DNA of 64,000 nt from Halobacteriovoraceae bacterium (GCA_020635135.1 JACKAJ010000015.1:1240001-1304000); one strand, 5' to 3'. Counted from the first letter of the stretch, positions 17,501-27,320 are shown. Notes: generated by a model not told the origin, from the sequence alone. A program made the numbers and translations.

Positions 17501-18907
17501 TTAATTTATATCGAAGAGTGACTCTAATTGTAAAGCTCGACTCGCCTTGGCAAAAATAGATTTTCGTGAGGTAATTTGCTCCTTTACATAAGTCTTTGCT
17601 GATTGAACATTTTGAAACGTTTGGCAGTTCTCGGTCTTAAAACCCTTCATAAAATTCTCCGCCCACTGACCGACATACAAAAAATCAACCTCGGGGAAAC
17701 CCGCTGCAAATCGCCCTAAGTCCTCATGGTAGCTAAGCGTGTTTTGTCCGAGCTCCATCATATCTCCCAGAATGACAAGAGGTCTTGGATCCGACGAGCT
17801 TGCTTGTTTTGCAGTCGTTATAAATTCAGCGATCGAGGCCCGCATGCTTGAAGGGTTGGCGTTGTAGGCGTCGAGAAAAATGCGACACCCTCCAATCTCT
17901 CTCCATTGCGAACGATTGCTGGTAGGTTCGAAAAGCGAAGCCGCTTTCACGATTTCCCCTGTACGGCCTGGAAAAACATCATCAGCCAAAAGAAAAGCCA
18001 CAGCTAAGTTAATAAAATTATGCTCTCCAAGAATATGAGAATTTTGAAGAGATGTTTTGCCATTTATGGTTATTAAACTTTTTTCGCGATCAAAAGAAAG
18101 AACAAAGTCACTATCCTGGTTTTTACCAAATGTTTTACTCCCCTGGTTTGGAGTTAACATTTTCAGATAAGGATCATCATTGTTAATTAAGAAAAATCCC
18201 TTTCCCTGGGTCACTTCCTCAATTCTCTTATAAATTTCAGATTCTTCTTCAAAGACTGCTTGAGTGTCTTTGAAAAATTCCATATGCGTTTCCCCAATAT
18301 TTGTTGTCACGCCCATATTGGGAAAAGAAAGATTGCAAAGTAACTTCATTTCACCAGGGTGATTACTACCATATTCTACAACAGCGAGATCAATAGTCTT
18401 TTTATCAAGCTCAAACAGAGTGAAAGGAACTCCTAGGTGATTATTGTTATTCTTAAAGGTCGAAATAACCTTACCCGGAACAAGTTGATTAAGAATAAAG
18501 CTAAGCATTTCTTTGGTCGTCGTTTTGCCATTAGAACCAGAAATAGCGATAAGCTTTTTATTATTTTCTTTTATCCAATTTTCACAATGAATTTTCGCCA
18601 ACGTTTGAGTATATTTTTGAGAGTTTTCCACGGCAATAAAAACTAAATCTTGATGAGTTTGAATTATTTTTTTGGCTTTTTCCAAATTTTGAGAAGAATT
18701 TTCAAAAATTATGAGAGGAGCTTTGCCGACCACTTGATCAACAAATTTAAACCCGTCATGTTTTTCACCCTTTATTGCGAGAAAAGCTTCACCTTTTTTT
18801 AGAATTTTCGTATTAGTAGACACAGATAACTTTTCTTCAAGAGTATCCTTATTTCCTAAAACATCTTGCACCAAAGTTGGCTCAAAAAAGTATTTTTTTT
18901 CAATCAT
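17501..18907 (-). CDS. murF: UDP-MurNAc-tripeptide:D-Ala-D-Ala ligase
   Basis: A 468-residue Mur ligase with an intact ATP loop ISGSNGKTTTKEM and the family's NNNNHLGVP segment. It adds D-Ala-D-Ala to the UDP-MurNAc-tripeptide in the cytoplasm. It overlaps murE by 8 bases; mraY follows after a 32-bp gap. The gene for the D-Ala-D-Ala ligase (ddl) is not in the window. Confidence 0.97.
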   Translation of the reverse strand: MIEKKYFFEPTLVQDVLGNKDTLEEKLSVSTNTKILKKGEAFLAIKGEKHDGFKFVDQVVGKAPLIIFENSSQNLEKAKKIIQTHQDLVFIAVENSQKYTQTLAKIHCENWIKENNKKLIAISGSNGKTTTKEMLSFILNQLVPGKVISTFKNNNNHLGVPFTLFELDKKTIDLAVVEYGSNHPGEMKLLCNLSFPNMGVTTNIGETHMEFFKDTQAVFEEESEIYKRIEEVTQGKGFFLINNDDPYLKMLTPNQGSKTFGKNQDSDFVLSFDREKSLITINGKTSLQNSHILGEHNFINLAVAFLLADDVFPGRTGEIVKAASLFEPTSNRSQWREIGGCRIFLDAYNANPSSMRASIAEFITTAKQASSSDPRPLVILGDMMELGQNTLSYHEDLGRFAAGFPEVDFLYVGQWAENFMKGFKTENCQTFQNVQSAKTYVKEQITSRKSIFAKASRALQLESLFDIN

Positions 18908-20288
18908 CGAGTTTTTCCAATACAGCTTTTATATACTCACTATCATTGTAGGGGATTTTCACTCCCTTGACATCTAAATAGGGCTCGTGCCCTTTTCCCG
19001 CCACAAGTAGAATTTCATTGTCTTGAAGATTGCCTATAGCTGTCTCAATCGCTTTTTTTCTATCCACTTCACATATGACTTTTGAGGTATTTAAAAACCC
19101 ATGGAAAGTTTCGTTCATAATTTTCTTGGGATCTTCAAAGCGAGGGTTGTCAGAAGTTAAATAAACTCTATCAGCATAAGCTTCCACAGCTTTGGCCATA
19201 AGAGGTCTCTTACTGGGATCGCGATCTCCTCCACAACCAAACAAGACGACGAGAGAATGATTAGAATAATTATTTTTCAGACTTTGGCATATATTTTTTA
19301 GGGCATCAGGGGTATGCGCAAAATCAACAACAATCATTTTATCATGAGTATTTAAAATATTTGATCTCCCTGGAACTTCTTTTAATTGTGAGATCATTTT
19401 TTTATCAACTGAAACTCCCAATTCACTTAAAAGCGTTAAGCTCAATGCTAAGTTCCTGGCGTTAAAATTTATTGAAAAAATAGTGTTTTCTTTAAATAGA
19501 GAACTCCACTTGCTTTCATCAACACCCCAAACTTTTTGCTCTTTTAAAAGTGTTTGAATGAAAGAATCTTCTGTTTCAGATGTGTAAACTCTCCCTTTTG
19601 TCTTTGGCAAAATTTTTGCTTTACTTAAAAAATATGATTCCATTGTTTGATGATAATCGAGATGATCTTGAGTGAAATTTGTCCAACCCGCATAATCAAA
19701 ATCGATTCCATAGTAACGATCTTGATCGAGCGCATGACTACTCACTTCGCATAAAACAACACACCCATCCGACGAAAATTGATGAATTGATTTTCGCAAG
19801 TCAATAAATGACGGAGTTGTTAGATTAAAGTCTTTAACTTTCTCTAAGTTTTTAAAAACACCGATAGTTGAAATTAATAAATTTTTCTTTTGCAGTTGTG
19901 TCAGTATTTGGGTCATGTAATGAAGTGTTGAAGTCTTTCCATTAGTGCCCGTCACACCGATAAATTTTAATTTTTCTGGCATTGGACAAAAGACATCGAG
20001 AACTTTTTTTTGAGCTTCAAGCCAGTTTTTGTCATCAATTAAAATAACATTTTCTTTACCGGCTATCTTTTTATAAACATCTCCGTTATTGATAACGAGA
20101 ATACCAAAAGGATATTTTTTTATTCTCTCCCAAAAAGAATTGTCTTCTTTTTTTACTGAATAAAATAAAAGTGAGCTTTTTTGGGAATTCTCCGCTTTCC
20201 ACTCGACATTATCCAGCCGAGTGTCATTAGGAATACTGAATTCTTTGATTGTGTTTTGAAGTACCTTGAATAACTGATCTCTATTCAT
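18900..20288 (-). CDS. murE: UDP-MurNAc-L-Ala-D-Glu:meso-DAP ligase
   Basis: A 462-residue Mur ligase with VTGTNGKTSTLHY, the NFTQDHLDYH motif, and SDNPRFEDP, whose DNPR is the signature of enzymes that add meso-diaminopimelate instead of lysine. It indicates DAP-type Gram-negative peptidoglycan. It overlaps both neighbours by 8 bases. Confidence 0.97.
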   Translation of the reverse strand: MNRDQLFKVLQNTIKEFSIPNDTRLDNVEWKAENSQKSSLLFYSVKKEDNSFWERIKKYPFGILVINNGDVYKKIAGKENVILIDDKNWLEAQKKVLDVFCPMPEKLKFIGVTGTNGKTSTLHYMTQILTQLQKKNLLISTIGVFKNLEKVKDFNLTTPSFIDLRKSIHQFSSDGCVVLCEVSSHALDQDRYYGIDFDYAGWTNFTQDHLDYHQTMESYFLSKAKILPKTKGRVYTSETEDSFIQTLLKEQKVWGVDESKWSSLFKENTIFSINFNARNLALSLTLLSELGVSVDKKMISQLKEVPGRSNILNTHDKMIVVDFAHTPDALKNICQSLKNNYSNHSLVVLFGCGGDRDPSKRPLMAKAVEAYADRVYLTSDNPRFEDPKKIMNETFHGFLNTSKVICEVDRKKAIETAIGNLQDNEILLVAGKGHEPYLDVKGVKIPYNDSEYIKAVLEKLDD

Positions 20289-22200
20289 AAACGGGCGGCG
20301 TTAATTCTACTTTAATTGTCCTGTCTCCTCCAAGCTTTGTATGAGCTCGAGGCCATTGTTTTTGAACAATACCATATCCGTTTATTCTAAGTCTAATTTT
20401 GAGTTCTTCCGCTCTTTTGATGACAGACCGCTTATCCAACCCTACAAAATTGGGAACAGTTCCTTCAACATATTTTTCAGTCGCCGCATTTTGCATTTTT
20501 ATAACATCTTCGAGTTTCTTGTTTTCTTCATTATTTAAAGCGAGATTTTTAAATTCCTCATTTTTAATTAGTAGCTTTTCAGCAATTTTTTTAAAAATTG
20601 GTGCCGCAACTTCGTTTCCGTAATACCCTTTTTCCTTTGGATTATCGATATAAACGAGTAGGACAAAGGGATTTTTCACATTGAGAGGAAAACCAATAAA
20701 ACTTGAAATATAACCATCATAACCACCATCTTTCGATGGTTTTTGCGCGGTCCCCGTTTTTCCGGCAATATCAAATCCTTCAATCTGTGCCTTGGTTCCC
20801 GTTCCTTCTTCCACAACTTTTTGAAGGTTTTTAACAATTCGATTAGCTGTTTTTTCTCCAATCACTTGAATTCTTTCTGGGCGCGTCTCTCTTCGTAGTA
20901 TCGTTGGCTTTACGAGAAATCCCCCATTAGTAAACGGAACATACGCCGATAACATCTGGATTCCAGTTGTCGCAATTCCTTGTCCAAAGCTCAAGTTACT
21001 CAAGCGAATGTCTTTTATTTTTCCTTGGCGTTCAAAAATCCCTCTCGATTCTGAAGGGAGTTCAATTCCTGTTTTTTGTCCAAAACCAAAATCATGGAAA
21101 GTATTTGAAAGTTTTTCAAAACCTAAATCAAAAGCTAATTTAGTAGTCCCGATATTGGAACTGAGTTTCAATATATCGAATACCGACAACCACTCGTACT
21201 TGTGATTAGAGCTTTCACTAATCGTATGTTTACCAACTTTGAATCGTCCTTTCTCACAATAATAAATAGTTTCAGGTTGAACGACATTGTTCTCTAGTGC
21301 TGAAGCAATAGTCACTGTTTTGAGAATAGATCCCGGCTCAAACGGATCTGAAATAAAGGCCAAATTCCTTGAAAGAGCGTCTCCTCTAGTAATCTCATTC
21401 GGATCATAGGTTGGAAAATTAGCCATCGCCAAAATCTCACCCGTTTCACCGTTAATAACAGCAGCTCCTCCGCGATCAGCTTTATGAAATTGCACACCTT
21501 CTTTGAGATATTTTTCAACAATTCCTTGGGTATCTTTATCAATGCTCAGGTAAATATCTTGCGACTTGTTATCCTCGGTAAGATTCTCAAATTTCAAAGC
21601 CCGTCCCTTCGCATCGCGAATAAATGAAATCGTCTTTTCTTTTCCTTTGAGAATATTATCAAACTGATACTCCACTCCCGCCAATCCCTTATTATCAATA
21701 CCGACAAACCCTATAACTTGAGAAAGCGATTCGTGATTGGGATAAAATCGACTCGAAGTTGATTCAAGATAAACACCTTTAAGCTCCTCGATACTGGCCA
21801 CTTGTTCTTCGGAGAGATTAAGATTTCTTCCCAACCAAGTAAATTTGTCTCTCCCTGCAATTTTTTTATACATGCGTGACACTTTTAACTCGGGAATGAT
21901 TTGATTTATTTTTCTTAAAGTGTTTTTAGTTTTTTGAATTTGCTGTGGCATTGCAAAAATATTGTAGCGTCTTACATTGATTGCAAATGGTGAACCCGTT
22001 CTATCATAAATATTTCCTCTATTGGGATAAACTTTAGTAGTTCTGATAAATTGGCTCTGCGAATAAGCAATAAGTTCGTCTCCAATGACAAATTGAAGAT
22101 AAACAATCCGACCAAAAACAATAAGTAGAGAAAAACACAGAATGAAGAAAGTGAAATAGACTCTAAACTTTAATTTTTTTGCTGAAAAATCATAGTCCAT
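20281..22200 (-). CDS. ftsI: Septal transpeptidase FtsI (PBP3) with C-terminal PASTA domain
   Basis: About 639 residues: an N-terminal membrane anchor (YFTFFILCFSLLIVFGR), a PBP dimerisation domain, and a class B transpeptidase domain with SILK (SxxK), SSN (SxN) and KTGT motifs. The last ~65 residues form one PASTA-like unit (PNFVGLDKRSVI). It crosslinks septal peptidoglycan with FtsW. I prefer the ATG at 22200; a TTG at 22207-22209, overlapping the ftsL stop, is the alternative and would add three residues. Confidence 0.96.
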   Translation of the reverse strand: MDYDFSAKKLKFRVYFTFFILCFSLLIVFGRIVYLQFVIGDELIAYSQSQFIRTTKVYPNRGNIYDRTGSPFAINVRRYNIFAMPQQIQKTKNTLRKINQIIPELKVSRMYKKIAGRDKFTWLGRNLNLSEEQVASIEELKGVYLESTSSRFYPNHESLSQVIGFVGIDNKGLAGVEYQFDNILKGKEKTISFIRDAKGRALKFENLTEDNKSQDIYLSIDKDTQGIVEKYLKEGVQFHKADRGGAAVINGETGEILAMANFPTYDPNEITRGDALSRNLAFISDPFEPGSILKTVTIASALENNVVQPETIYYCEKGRFKVGKHTISESSNHKYEWLSVFDILKLSSNIGTTKLAFDLGFEKLSNTFHDFGFGQKTGIELPSESRGIFERQGKIKDIRLSNLSFGQGIATTGIQMLSAYVPFTNGGFLVKPTILRRETRPERIQVIGEKTANRIVKNLQKVVEEGTGTKAQIEGFDIAGKTGTAQKPSKDGGYDGYISSFIGFPLNVKNPFVLLVYIDNPKEKGYYGNEVAAPIFKKIAEKLLIKNEEFKNLALNNEENKKLEDVIKMQNAATEKYVEGTVPNFVGLDKRSVIKRAEELKIRLRINGYGIVQKQWPRAHTKLGGDRTIKVELTPPVYE

Positions 22201-22205
22201 TGATA

Positions 22206-22472
22206 TCAATCTTGAATCACAATTATTTGTTCATGCTTAGGAACTTTTAAATCATATTTAGTTGCAAAACTTCTCAAATTTTTAACCGACAACATTTTTG
22301 CTTTTTTTGCTTTAAGCTCTTTATTCACAAGGTTAATTTTTTCAACATCTTTTCGAACTTCATTAGTAGCATAATCCATTTCCACACATTGCATCCGTGA
22401 GTAAATATATAAAAACCCAACTAAACCAAAAGCTACGAGGCTCAATGTTGTTCTTAATGTTACATTTTTCAT
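22206..22472 (-). CDS. ftsL: Cell division protein FtsL
   Basis: An 88-residue bitopic protein: short cytoplasmic tail, one hydrophobic segment (LSLVAFGLVGFLYIYS), then a Lys/Glu-rich heptad stretch fitting the FtsL/FtsB coiled coil. The sequence is poorly conserved in the family; topology, size and position between rsmH and ftsI make the call. Confidence 0.88.
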   Translation of the reverse strand: MKNVTLRTTLSLVAFGLVGFLYIYSRMQCVEMDYATNEVRKDVEKINLVNKELKAKKAKMLSVKNLRSFATKYDLKVPKHEQIIVIQD

Positions 22473-22490
22473 CTAAGACCTAGTATAGCA

Positions 22491-23411
22491 CTATTTTTCA
22501 ATTACTCTAAGCTTTGCACTTCGAGATCTTTTATTGACTTTCAATTCTTCTTTACCCGCACTAATAGGTCTTTTGGTAATAATCTTAGAATGAACTTGAG
22601 TATTTTGATTAATCTTTTTAAAAGTCTGTTTAACAATTCTATCTTCAAGAGAATGGAAACTTATAATCCCGAGTCTTCCACCTGGTTTTAACACCGAAAA
22701 CATTTTTTCAAGTGATTCTTCCAAAACTTTCAGTTCATCATTTACTTCAATTCGCAGGGCCTGAAAAGTTCTCGTTGCTGGATGAATTCCTTTTTTTCGA
22801 GCGTTGCCTGGATAAGCAAAAAAGCATATCTCTTCTAATTGTTTTGTTGTTTCAATAGGAGCATTCGCTCTGTCGTTCACAATTTTATTCGCAATTCTTT
22901 TTGAAAATCGTTCTTCTCCAAAATTGCGAATTAACTCCTCGAGCTCCCCCTCTGTGTATTGATTTACTATATCAGAAGCTTTAACCTTGTTTTTTTCTCT
23001 ATCCATCCTCATATCGAGCGGACCATCAAAACGAAAACTAAACCCTCTGTCCGGGGAATCAAAGTGATGAGAAGAAACACCAAGATCTGCCAATACATAG
23101 TGAAACCCTTGATCGCAGTACCCCGTGTATTCTTCTTTTAGAAAAAAATTATGAAAATTCATATGAAACAGTTTCAAGCGTTCTTCAAAGCCTCGTTTTG
23201 CAATTTCCGCCTTACCATTAGCAATGGCATCGCTATCTTGGTCTGTGGCAAGAATTTTTAAAAGTGAAGCTCTTTCTAAAAAAGAAAAAGCATGCCCGCC
23301 ACCACCAAAAGTTAGGTCGAGTCCCCAACCTTCAATCGTAGGAGTTATTTGAAGATATTCTAGGCATTCTGCGAGAAGAACTGGTGAATGCTCTGAATAC
23401 TCACTATCCAT
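22491..23411 (-). CDS. rsmH: 16S rRNA (cytosine-1402-N4)-methyltransferase
   Basis: A 306-residue methyltransferase (formerly MraW). EHSPVLLAECLEYL at the start, DLTFGGGGHAFSF for SAM binding, LADLGVSSHHFDSPDRGFSF, and the C-terminal SFHSLEDRIVK are all diagnostic. It is the first classical dcw gene here; mraZ, which normally precedes it, is replaced by a zinc-finger gene. Confidence 0.97.
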   Translation of the reverse strand: MDSEYSEHSPVLLAECLEYLQITPTIEGWGLDLTFGGGGHAFSFLERASLLKILATDQDSDAIANGKAEIAKRGFEERLKLFHMNFHNFFLKEEYTGYCDQGFHYVLADLGVSSHHFDSPDRGFSFRFDGPLDMRMDREKNKVKASDIVNQYTEGELEELIRNFGEERFSKRIANKIVNDRANAPIETTKQLEEICFFAYPGNARKKGIHPATRTFQALRIEVNDELKVLEESLEKMFSVLKPGGRLGIISFHSLEDRIVKQTFKKINQNTQVHSKIITKRPISAGKEELKVNKRSRSAKLRVIEK

Positions 23412-23416
23412 GGATA

Positions 23417-23842
23417 CTATTGTGCTAAATTGACAGCGTCTGAATAAGATTTAGATCTTGCGGCCATGACGTTGTTTTGTTCATCTCTTTCAGACTCTTC
23501 TTTGCAGAGAATACACAACTCCGCTGTTGGTCTAGCCAAGAGTCTTTGAAATTTAATCTCTGCTCCGCACTCTTCACAAAACCCATACTCCTCAACGCTA
23601 AATTTCTTCAAAGCATTGTTGAGTTTTCGCACATAAAATATTTCACGATTTCTCAAGCGAAGCATATGTGAATTTTCGTAGTCGGTAGAGGCAAGATCGA
23701 CTTCGTCGCTTTGGTCTTCTTTACTTATATAAAATTTTTCATCATTAATTTTGTGAGATTCTAAAATACGATCTCTTTCTGCAATAATTTTCTCTTTGAG
23801 CTCTTTTAATTGCTTAATCGTCAAGTGATTAAATCTTTTCAT
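23417..23842 (-). CDS. TraR/DksA-family zinc-finger protein
   Basis: A 141-residue protein with a helical coiled-coil N-terminal half and a four-Cys zinc finger CEECG...CILC, spacing typical of DksA/TraR. An acidic EDQSDEVDLAS stretch lies before it. Family members bind the RNA polymerase secondary channel and mediate (p)ppGpp effects or act as carbon-starvation/sporulation-like regulators. It stands 5 bp upstream of rsmH, in the place of mraZ. Confidence 0.88.
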   Translation of the reverse strand: MKRFNHLTIKQLKELKEKIIAERDRILESHKINDEKFYISKEDQSDEVDLASTDYENSHMLRLRNREIFYVRKLNNALKKFSVEEYGFCEECGAEIKFQRLLARPTAELCILCKEESERDEQNNVMAARSKSYSDAVNLAQ

Positions 23843-23861
23843 TAAATATCTCCATGAATGA

Positions 23862-24452
23862 TTATTCTAATCCACCTCTAATATTCATCAACACCATTTT
23901 CGTAACTGTTTTGAGAGTTTCAAAAACTCCCGTGCCATCAACTGCTACTGCTTCATGTTCTGGCCAATTATACAAATTTAACTTCTTACTTAATTCATCT
24001 ATAGGAGCAATATTGGGAAGGTCACGTTTATTAAACTGAAGAACAACGGGAACCTTATCAACGACATAACCTTGTTCTTCTAAATTCACTCGCAAGCTGT
24101 TAAGGCTCTCCAAGTTAGCCTCCATACGATCCACTTGAGAATCTGCAACAAAGACCACACCATCGACACCTCTTAAAATCAGTTTTCTACTTGCTTCGTA
24201 AAAAACCTGTCCTGGAACTGTGTAGAGATGAAACTTTGTTTTAAACCCTCTTATATCTCCAACCTCAAGAGGTAAAAAATCAAAAAACAATGTTCTTTCA
24301 TTATCAGTATCAAAAGTGGCCAGCTCCCCTTTCCTGTCATCTTGGGTTTTGGCATAGATATGTTGAATGTTCGTTGTTTTACCACCAAGACCAGGTCCGT
24401 AATAGACAATCTTACAATTTATTTCTTTGGTGTGGTAATTAACGAATGACAT
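23862..24452 (-). CDS. mglA: MglA-type polarity GTPase
   Basis: A 196-residue Ras-like GTPase nearly colinear with myxobacterial MglA: the start MSFVNYHTKEINCKIVYYGP, P-loop GPGLGGKTT at residues 19-27, an intact VPGQ segment, and NKRD for guanine recognition. It sets the leading pole in gliding and predatory bacteria; in Bdellovibrio MglA is linked to pili and prey entry. I chose 24452 because the family N-terminus begins there and AAAGGA lies upstream; nine extra in-frame residues are unlikely. No mglB is adjacent. It may lead the dcw transcript. Confidence 0.95.
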   Translation of the reverse strand: MSFVNYHTKEINCKIVYYGPGLGGKTTNIQHIYAKTQDDRKGELATFDTDNERTLFFDFLPLEVGDIRGFKTKFHLYTVPGQVFYEASRKLILRGVDGVVFVADSQVDRMEANLESLNSLRVNLEEQGYVVDKVPVVLQFNKRDLPNIAPIDELSKKLNLYNWPEHEAVAVDGTGVFETLKTVTKMVLMNIRGGLE

Positions 24453-24604
24453 ATGTTGAGCTTTTCCTTTTAATTTCAATAAGTGGCTTAGTAACTAACC
24501 TGGAAAAGTTGCGAAGACCAGAACTGTCTTTAAAAAAAGTCTTACAAAACTAAAGAGTTTTTTTTGTGAAAAAACATTTGTTTATGAAAACTAAACAAAA
24601 ATTT

Positions 24605-25219
24605 TTAAATTGAAGACATTGGTTTTCGATTTTGAAGTGCAGTCGAGATTGTTTGAGCGTCTAAGAATTCAAGTGAACCACCGATAGGCATTCCAAATCC
24701 AATTCTCTCGACAACACAGTAAGAATTTAATGTTTCATAAAGAAAGCTACAGGTCGCTTCACCCTCAACTGTTGGATTTATTGCAAGAATGACACGCCCA
24801 ATTTTTTCTTCTTTGACTCGGTTAACAAGTTTAGAAATTTTTAATTCTTCCGGTCCAATCCCTAGAAGTGGATTCAAAACATTACCTAATATGTGGTAAA
24901 CGCCACCAAATTTTTCACTATTTTCGATGGCCATAAAATCCGTGAAGCTCTCAACAACGCAAAGTGTTTTCTGACTTTTTCTTTCTTCACTTTCGCATAG
25001 TGAACAAACTTTTTCTGTCTCCGCACAATACACACCACACTTTTGACATTGACCTAAATGAAGAAGTTTAGAGATTGAATGGGCAAATTGAATTATGTCA
25101 TCTTCCGACCACGCCAACATGTGAAGAATATTTCGCATGGCTGAGCGCTCTCCCACTCCTGGGAGTTTTTTAAAACTTTGGATACATTCTTTGATACTTT
25201 CTGGAGTCTTATAAGCCAT
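24605..25219 (-). CDS. recR: Recombination protein RecR
   Basis: A 204-residue protein with an HhH segment (LPGVGERSAMR), a four-Cys zinc finger (CQKCGVYC...CSLC) and a Toprim domain (VVESFTD, AINPTVEGEAT). It works with RecF/RecO in RecA loading on gaps. It follows ybaB with two bases between, the classical dnaX-ybaB-recR order. Confidence 0.97.
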   Translation of the reverse strand: MAYKTPESIKECIQSFKKLPGVGERSAMRNILHMLAWSEDDIIQFAHSISKLLHLGQCQKCGVYCAETEKVCSLCESEERKSQKTLCVVESFTDFMAIENSEKFGGVYHILGNVLNPLLGIGPEELKISKLVNRVKEEKIGRVILAINPTVEGEATCSFLYETLNSYCVVERIGFGMPIGGSLEFLDAQTISTALQNRKPMSSI

Positions 25220-25221
25220 TA

Positions 25222-25533
25222 CTAGAAGAGCCCTGGGATAGAAAGTCCTCCCGTTACTTTGGACATCGCTTGAGAAACCATATCTTGTGATTCCTTAACG
25301 CCTTGGTTGATAGCGGTCTTGACCAACTCTTCGAGCATCTCAACATCGTTAGGGTCCACGCACTCTTTATTGATTTTAATTTCAAGAAGCTCCTGCTTTC
25401 CGTTGACCTTAACTTTGACCATTCCCCCGCCCGAGGAAGTTTCTATTTCACGATCTTCTAATTCTTTTTGAAGTGTTGTTATTTTAGCCTGCATCTGCTG
25501 GGCTTGCTTCATAAGTTGATTCATATTTTTCAT
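25222..25533 (-). CDS. YbaB/EbfC nucleoid-associated protein
   Basis: A 103-residue protein with a Gln/Met-rich N-terminal helix (MNQLMKQAQQMQAKI) and the conserved SSGGGMVKVKVNG strand pair. The family binds DNA as a homodimer with a tweezer-like shape. It lies between dnaX and recR as in most bacteria. Confidence 0.95.
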   Translation of the reverse strand: MKNMNQLMKQAQQMQAKITTLQKELEDREIETSSGGGMVKVKVNGKQELLEIKINKECVDPNDVEMLEELVKTAINQGVKESQDMVSQAMSKVTGGLSIPGLF

Positions 25534-25548
25534 TATGTTACCTCTTCC

Positions 25549-27165
25549 TTACTGTTGATTAACTTCAATCAAATCGATCTTGGATCCAAAAAGTTTTTCA
25601 GCTTCTGTTACCATCGATTGCTCAAAAAACTCTTTTTTGAGTTCGTTTTTACGACTAACCTGGCGAGTTTTTGCAATATCAGCCAATGATATAAATTTTT
25701 TCTTAGAAACTTCTTCCTCGCTTAAAATAGTAAACTTTAATTCCAAGTTTTCCAATGGGCATTTGAGGTATTCAGCAAGGCTCTGTTTCATGCCCTCAAG
25801 CACATCTTTTTCTTGAAAATAATCGAAAAAAAGGCGAGATCTTTCAGAGAAAGCAAAGGCGGCTTTTATTTTTTCACCTTCACGCTTGAAGTATTCCAAA
25901 TTTCCCATTTCGAGGTTGGCTTCACTGGCAGGTCTTTTTTCTTTGAGAAATTTTAGAAAGCCCCGCAGGGTAAACCCTTGTTCAGCTTCGGGGACTGGGG
26001 TTGTCTCCGTTTTTTGAGAATGCGTTTTGGGAAAAATTGGCGCATGTTTTTTTTGCGCCTTCAGCTCAGATTCATCCATTCTTGGCAAATCACTGACCGC
26101 CATCCGGGCAGCCGTCTTAGGCTTTTGAGGGCGAGGTTGACTCCCCCCTGCTCGCATTGCATTTTTTTGAAGAATAATCTCTACCACTTTTGCAGGGTTG
26201 AGAGAGTTAAGTCCCCAAATGATATCTTGGTTCATGGATTCATATAAACTAATGAGCTCTTCAGTCGGTTCGCCTTGAATCTTATCGTACAGATAGTCTA
26301 GTATCTGATTGCAAAAATTCTTCAAATCAATATTTTCATTAAGACACTCTTTATAATATTGAGATACCGCCTGCGCCTTTCCCTCAAGAATACTGTTCAC
26401 TATTGAACTAACCGCATTCGTCTTAGCAATTCCTAGGCTCATAAAAAGACTTTCTTCAGAGATCACTCCCTGTTCTGAAAATTGTTTCAATTGATCTAAG
26501 AGAGTTAATGTATCTCGTACAGAACCTTTACCTTGAGAACAAATCACTTCTTTAACCCGTGGGTTTTCGAAAGTGATTCCTTCTTTTTCAGAAATCATAG
26601 TGACGATTTCAATAAGTCTCGCTTGAGATATCTGACGCAAGTCCAAGCGCTGACAGCGAGAAACGACAGTGTCGAGTAACTTCTGCGGATCCGTAGTCGC
26701 AAAAATAAATATCACGTGTTCCGGCGGCTCTTCGAGAGTCTTTAACAAGGCATTAAAGGCACTTGTCGAAAGCATGTGAACTTCATCAATAACAACAATG
26801 CGAAACTTCCCCTCGGTAGGAAGGTAGCGAAGATTTTCAATCAAGGCCCTTATATTTTCAACACTGTTATGAGAAGCACCGTCTATTTCATTGTAATGAA
26901 GTGAATTACCTTTATCGATGGCTTGGCAAAACTCGCACTCGAGACATGGTTCGCACTCTTCACTGAGGTGAGAGCAGTTTAAAGCTTTCGCGAGAATTCT
27001 CGCAATGGAAGTTTTTCCAATACCGCGAGTTCCGGTTAAGAGGTAGGCATGGGCAACTTGCTTCGTCCTTAAAGCCCCTTTCAGAGCGCGGACAATATGA
27101 TCTTGGCCAATGACTTGAGAAAAATTTTTGGGTCGCCATTTTCTGGCCAGGACTTCATAGCTCAT
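25549..27165 (-). CDS. dnaX: DNA polymerase III subunit gamma/tau
   Basis: A 538-residue AAA+ clamp-loader subunit. The N-terminus WRPKNFSQVIGQ, Walker A GTRGIGKTS, a zinc module with four Cys (CSHLSEECEPCLECEFC), Walker B VVIDEVHML and sensor 1 are intact. Residues after ~360 form the tau-type C-terminal region. I saw no convincing slippery sequence for a programmed frameshift. The SRP RNA gene lies just upstream. Confidence 0.96.
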   Translation of the reverse strand: MSYEVLARKWRPKNFSQVIGQDHIVRALKGALRTKQVAHAYLLTGTRGIGKTSIARILAKALNCSHLSEECEPCLECEFCQAIDKGNSLHYNEIDGASHNSVENIRALIENLRYLPTEGKFRIVVIDEVHMLSTSAFNALLKTLEEPPEHVIFIFATTDPQKLLDTVVSRCQRLDLRQISQARLIEIVTMISEKEGITFENPRVKEVICSQGKGSVRDTLTLLDQLKQFSEQGVISEESLFMSLGIAKTNAVSSIVNSILEGKAQAVSQYYKECLNENIDLKNFCNQILDYLYDKIQGEPTEELISLYESMNQDIIWGLNSLNPAKVVEIILQKNAMRAGGSQPRPQKPKTAARMAVSDLPRMDESELKAQKKHAPIFPKTHSQKTETTPVPEAEQGFTLRGFLKFLKEKRPASEANLEMGNLEYFKREGEKIKAAFAFSERSRLFFDYFQEKDVLEGMKQSLAEYLKCPLENLELKFTILSEEEVSKKKFISLADIAKTRQVSRKNELKKEFFEQSMVTEAEKLFGSKIDLIEVNQQ

Positions 27166-27217
27166 AAAGACTTCTCAGGGTATGCCCTCAATTCAAATGA
27201 TCGAGGAAAACAACAAG

Positions 27218-27320
27218 GGCGGTTTTAACAGATGACACAGAATGGCTAACGCTACCGTTGCTTCGTTCCCGACCTGGCGGAGTTCACATCCACCACCCTT
27301 GTCAGTGCTAAAACCACCGG
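27218..27320 (-). ncRNA. ffs: Signal recognition particle RNA (4.5S-like)
   Basis: On the minus strand the segment contains the conserved SRP domain IV: CCAGGTCGGGAACGAAGCAAC, matching the consensus around the GGAA-type tetraloop and asymmetric internal loop. The ends pair: GGTGGTTTTA near 27318 with TTAAAACCGCC near 27218, closing one long hairpin of about 100 nt, the small bacterial form without an Alu domain. Its place directly before dnaX is common. Exact ends are estimated from the pairing. Confidence 0.93.

Noticed and set aside
24546..24561. AAAACT/AGTTTT hairpin with T-run between mglA and recR
   Set aside because: Very AT-rich with weak pairing, and the T-run is on the plus strand whereas both genes read minus.
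25549..27165. Possible programmed frameshift in dnaX making gamma
   Set aside because: No slippery heptamer with downstream structure was seen.
27230..27310. First thought to be a degenerate tRNA or repeat upstream of dnaX
   Set aside because: The minus strand carries the conserved SRP RNA domain IV and closing stem, so it is the SRP RNA.
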